Positions 22,581-24,933 of a DNA stretch of 24,933 nucleotides are shown one piece after another. The stretch comes from Pseudomonadota bacterium (GTDB lineage Bacteria; Pseudomonadota; Gammaproteobacteria; Burkholderiales; Burkholderiaceae): NCBI GenBank assembly GCA_021783435.1, contig JAJXUC010000044.1, positions 1 to 24,933 on the forward strand, in the 5' to 3' direction. The notes under the pieces are model-generated. The model ran no database searches. It was not told where the DNA came from and saw only the letters and a list, made by a program, of their open reading frames with translations. Both the position numbers and the translations under genes were made by a program. Every line of letters begins with the position of its first letter. The stretch's first letter is position 1.

Positions 22581-23164
22581 ATGAGCGCCATGATCGAAAG
22601 CATGCCGCCTGTGCTCAAACCAATGGCCGGGTCGTTTGACACCGACCTGGCTGCCGCCCGGACCAGACCCGCCAGCAGTTCGCTCCCAAGCACCTGCACG
22701 CGCCGGGGCCGGACGAGGCGCAGATCCGCGCCCACTTCCAGGCCGCCGCGGCTGCGCCTGACCACGGACAGATCCTGCCGTGGCGATTCGTGGTCGTGCC
22801 GGCGCAGCGCCGTGCGGCGCTGGGCGAGGTGTTTGCTGCCGCACTGCGCGAACGCGATCCCGCCACCAGTGAGTGCGAGGTGACCGAAGCGCGCGAGGGC
22901 GGCGACGACCATCCGGAAATTCCGTCGAAGGAACGCCTGATTTCTTTGGGGTGCGCCATCCAGAACATGCTGCTCTGCGCGCATGCCGACGGCTTCGGCT
23001 CGGGCCTGGTCAGCGGCCAGGCGTTTCAGACCGTCGGCATGCGCCAACTCTTGGCCCTACGCGACAACGAGCGAGCGGTGTGCTTCGTCGCTGCTGGCAC
23101 TGCACAACGGCGCAAGCCCGTTCGCCCGCGTCCATCTCCCGAGGATTTCGTCACTCAGCTGTGA
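22581..23164 (+). pseudogene. Nitroreductase-family gene, apparently frameshifted near its 5' end
   Basis: From about 22670 onward one frame encodes a nitroreductase-like flavoprotein: RQQFAPKHL, AAAAAPDHGQILPWRFVVV, then GEVF, IPSKERLISLGCAIQNMLL and GFGSGLVSGQAF. The stretch APDHGQILPWRF is the usual FMN-phosphate region. That frame has a stop (TGA at 22637) upstream and no good start before a GTG at 22790, which would remove the FMN-binding part. The natural start, ATG 22581 with a GGGAAG ribosome binding site, is in another frame that reads MSAMIESMPPVLKPM and on to about 22665. Joining them needs a net one-base change between about 22640 and 22670. Either the gene is broken or the sequence has an error there. 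It is the last gene of the nar transcription direction and ends 6 bases before the convergent dsbD stop. If restored, it would be about 190 residues. Confidence 0.72.
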
Positions 23165-23170
23165 GCGGGT

Positions 23171-24933
23171 TCACACCCCCGCCCGTCGCATCGACGCCAG
23201 GAAGGTCTTGGCGTCCTCGAAGCCGACCACGCGGCCGACTTCCTTGCCGTCCTTGAAAAAGATGATGCCGGGCGGACCGAAGAGCTGGAAGCGCTTGAGC
23301 AGAGCCTTGTCGTCGGCATTGTTGCTCGTCACGTCGGCCTGGAGCAGCGTCATGCCGGCCATCTGCCGCGCCACGGCGGGGTCGGTGAAAGTGAAATGCT
23401 CCATCTCCTTGCACGACACGCACCATGCGGCATAGAAGTCGAGCATCACGGGCTTGGTGCTCGAAGCCACCGCCTGATCGAGTGCGGCCAGGGTCTTGAC
23501 GCGCTGGAACTGCGCGGCAGGGACGCTGGCGGCGCCGGCGCTGCCCGCCACACCGCCGCCAGCGACACCGGCCAGGGGCTGCAGGATGTCGCGCTTGCCT
23601 GCCGCCAGACCGACGACCAGCGCCGCCCCGGCCAGGGCCAGCACCAGGCCCAGGCCCTTGAACAGCCGCGCCCAGCCTGAAGCGTTGTCGGGCAGGTGGT
23701 CGAACACGCGCAGGAAGGTGGCGCTCACCAGCAGCAGCGCGGCCCAAGCCAGCATCAACAGCCAGTCCGGCAACACCGGGGTGATCATGTACAGCGCGGT
23801 GGCGATGAGCAGCACGCCGAAAAAGTATTTCACCCCGTCCATCCAGCCGCCGGCCTTGGGCAGCAGGGTGCCGGCGCCGAAGCCAACGATGAGCAGCGGC
23901 ACGCTCATGCCTGCAGCCAGCGCGAACAGGGCGACGCCGCCGATGAAGGCGTTGCCGGTCTGGCTGATGTAGAGCAGGGCGCCGGCCAGTGGTGCGGCCA
24001 CGCAGGGGCCGACGATGAGGGCGGACAGTCCGCCCATGACGAACACGCCGATGAAATGCCCGCCCTGCAATTTGCCCGAGGTGTTGGACAACTTGCTTTG
24101 CAGGCTGCTGGGCAATTGCAGCTCATAAAAGCCGAACATCGACAGCGACAGTACCACCAGCAGCAGGGCGAAGACCGAGAGCACCCAGGGGTTTTGCAGC
24201 GACGCCGCCAACCCTTGCCCGAGCAAGCCGGCCGCGACGCCGAAGGCGGTGTAGACCAGCGCCATGCCCAGCGAGTAGACAACCGCCAGCGCCAGGCCGC
24301 GTCCGCGCGACACCCGCTCGCCCTGGCCGACGATGATGCTCGACAGAATGGGAATCATCGGCAGCACGCAGGGTGTGAACGCCAGCAGCAGGCCGAACAG
24401 CACAAACATGGGAATGATGCTGAGCAGGCTGCCCGAGGCCAGGGCGGAACCGATGCGCGAGGATTCGCCACCCGCGGCTACGGCCGCACCGGCGCCGGCC
24501 GCAGCCGGGCTTGAGCTGCCGGCTGCGGCCGTTGCGGGCCCCGGCAAGGATGTCGGGGAAGCAGGCACGGAGGCAGACGCGGAGGCAGCGACGCTGGCTG
24601 ATGCCGTCGCCGCAGGTGCCGAGGCCGCGGCGGCCGCCGCGCCCGACGCCGCACCGCTCTTGCCGCCCAGCAGGCTGCCGAGCAGACCGGTGACGCTGCT
24701 GCCTGTTGCCGCACCGGTGGCCGCACCGCCGCCCTCGTCGGCATCGGCAATGCTGACCGTGCCCGTGCCACCGAAACCCTTCAGGCTGACGGTGGCGATC
24801 TTGTCGATGGGCGGATAGCACAACCCCTCGTCCGAACAACCCTGGTAGGTGAGCTGCAGCTTGAAGCTGGCCGGAGCGGCCAGCACCGGCAGCGGCACAA
24901 TGACCTGATTGCGGTAGTGATACACCTCGTGGC
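23171..24933 (-). CDS. dsbD: Thiol:disulfide interchange protein DsbD, N-terminus cut by window edge
   Basis: Inner-membrane protein that carries reducing power from cytoplasmic thioredoxin to periplasmic partners such as DsbC and cytochrome c maturation thioredoxins. About 587 codons are visible and the frame is open to the right edge; an internal GTG at 24925 is not the true start. In order: the end of the periplasmic alpha domain with YQGCSDEGLCYPP (redox cysteine pair), a long low-complexity linker rich in Ala, Ser and Gly (about 115 residues), the membrane beta domain with its two redox cysteines in AFTPCVLPMIP and IVGPCVAAPLAG, and a C-terminal periplasmic thioredoxin domain with WCVSC (cysteine codons at 23420-23422 and 23411-23413). 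All six functional cysteines are present. It is convergent with the nar cluster with only 6 bases between stop codons. The TlpA-like protein at 2251-2808 is one conceivable client. Confidence 0.95.
   Translation of the reverse strand, partial: HEVYHYRNQVIVPLPVLAAPASFKLQLTYQGCSDEGLCYPPIDKIATVSLKGFGGTGTVSIADADEGGGAATGAATGSSVTGLLGSLLGGKSGAASGAAAAAASAPAATASASVAASASASVPASPTSLPGPATAAAGSSSPAAAGAGAAVAAGGESSRIGSALASGSLLSIIPMFVLFGLLLAFTPCVLPMIPILSSIIVGQGERVSRGRGLALAVVYSLGMALVYTAFGVAAGLLGQGLAASLQNPWVLSVFALLLVVLSLSMFGFYELQLPSSLQSKLSNTSGKLQGGHFIGVFVMGGLSALIVGPCVAAPLAGALLYISQTGNAFIGGVALFALAAGMSVPLLIVGFGAGTLLPKAGGWMDGVKYFFGVLLIATALYMITPVLPDWLLMLAWAALLLVSATFLRVFDHLPDNASGWARLFKGLGLVLALAGAALVVGLAAGKRDILQPLAGVAGGGVAGSAGAASVPAAQFQRVKTLAALDQAVASSTKPVMLDFYAAWCVSCKEMEHFTFTDPAVARQMAGMTLLQADVTSNNADDKALLKRFQLFGPPGIIFFKDGKEVGRVVGFEDAKTFLASMRRAGV

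Noticed and set aside
22581..23164. Programmed frameshift in the nitroreductase gene
   Set aside because: No slippery heptamer or following strong structure was recognised in 22640-22670; a mutation or sequence error is simpler.
23160..23175. TGTGA-N6-TCACA, a perfect match to the CRP consensus
   Set aside because: It sits between the two convergent stop codons (TGA on each strand), which produce most of the symmetry, and it is not near any promoter. Probably coincidence; it could at most act as a weak 5-bp hairpin.

Overview
The window is GC-rich, densely coded chromosomal DNA. Protein sequences and gene order suggest a betaproteobacterium of the order Burkholderiales. A Thiomonas-like genus is my best guess from general resemblance only; there is no rRNA or other marker here to settle it. 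I see no tRNA, rRNA, CRISPR array, transposase or phage gene, and no gene-free stretch longer than about 255 bases.

Left part (1-6665), housekeeping genes. On the minus strand a small exported TlpA-like thioredoxin (2251-2808) precedes topB, DNA topoisomerase III, which runs off the left edge. On the plus strand follow a stand-alone SET-domain protein, a biotin-protein ligase (birA) and a SPOR-domain membrane protein. A convergent M20 metallo-amidohydrolase lies on the minus strand. The birA gene carries two extra in-frame segments, both rich in perfect inverted repeats.

Central and right part (6839-23164), one long plus-strand respiratory nitrate-reduction locus. It begins with a molybdopterin/[4Fe-4S] oxidoreductase of unknown substrate, then the nitrate-responsive pair narX-narL (overlapping by 11 bases), then a 134-residue protein of unknown function. 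A 253-base structured leader comes next. It contains four copies of GCCTAG or its complement CTAGGC, arranged as two inverted repeats, and a separate 7-bp-arm inverted repeat beside a possible -10 element. The leader precedes narK1-narK2-narG-narH-narJ-narI, a cytoplasmic NifM/PpiC-type prolyl isomerase, and a nitroreductase-family gene that appears frameshifted. The expected logic is as follows. NarX senses nitrate or nitrite and phosphorylates NarL. NarK1 and NarK2 import nitrate and exchange it for nitrite. NarGHI oxidises quinol and reduces nitrate on the cytoplasmic side. NarJ, and perhaps the isomerase, assist assembly of NarGH.

Right edge (23171-24933). On the minus strand, convergent with the nar cluster, is dsbD, a transmembrane thiol:disulfide interchange protein cut at its 5' end by the window. 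It has an unusually long Ala/Ser/Gly-rich linker.

Most of the window is well-known biology. The parts most worth a second look are the palindromic insertions in birA, the repeat-rich nar leader, the unknown small protein and unknown molybdoenzyme attached to narXL, and the isomerase plus broken nitroreductase at the end of the operon.
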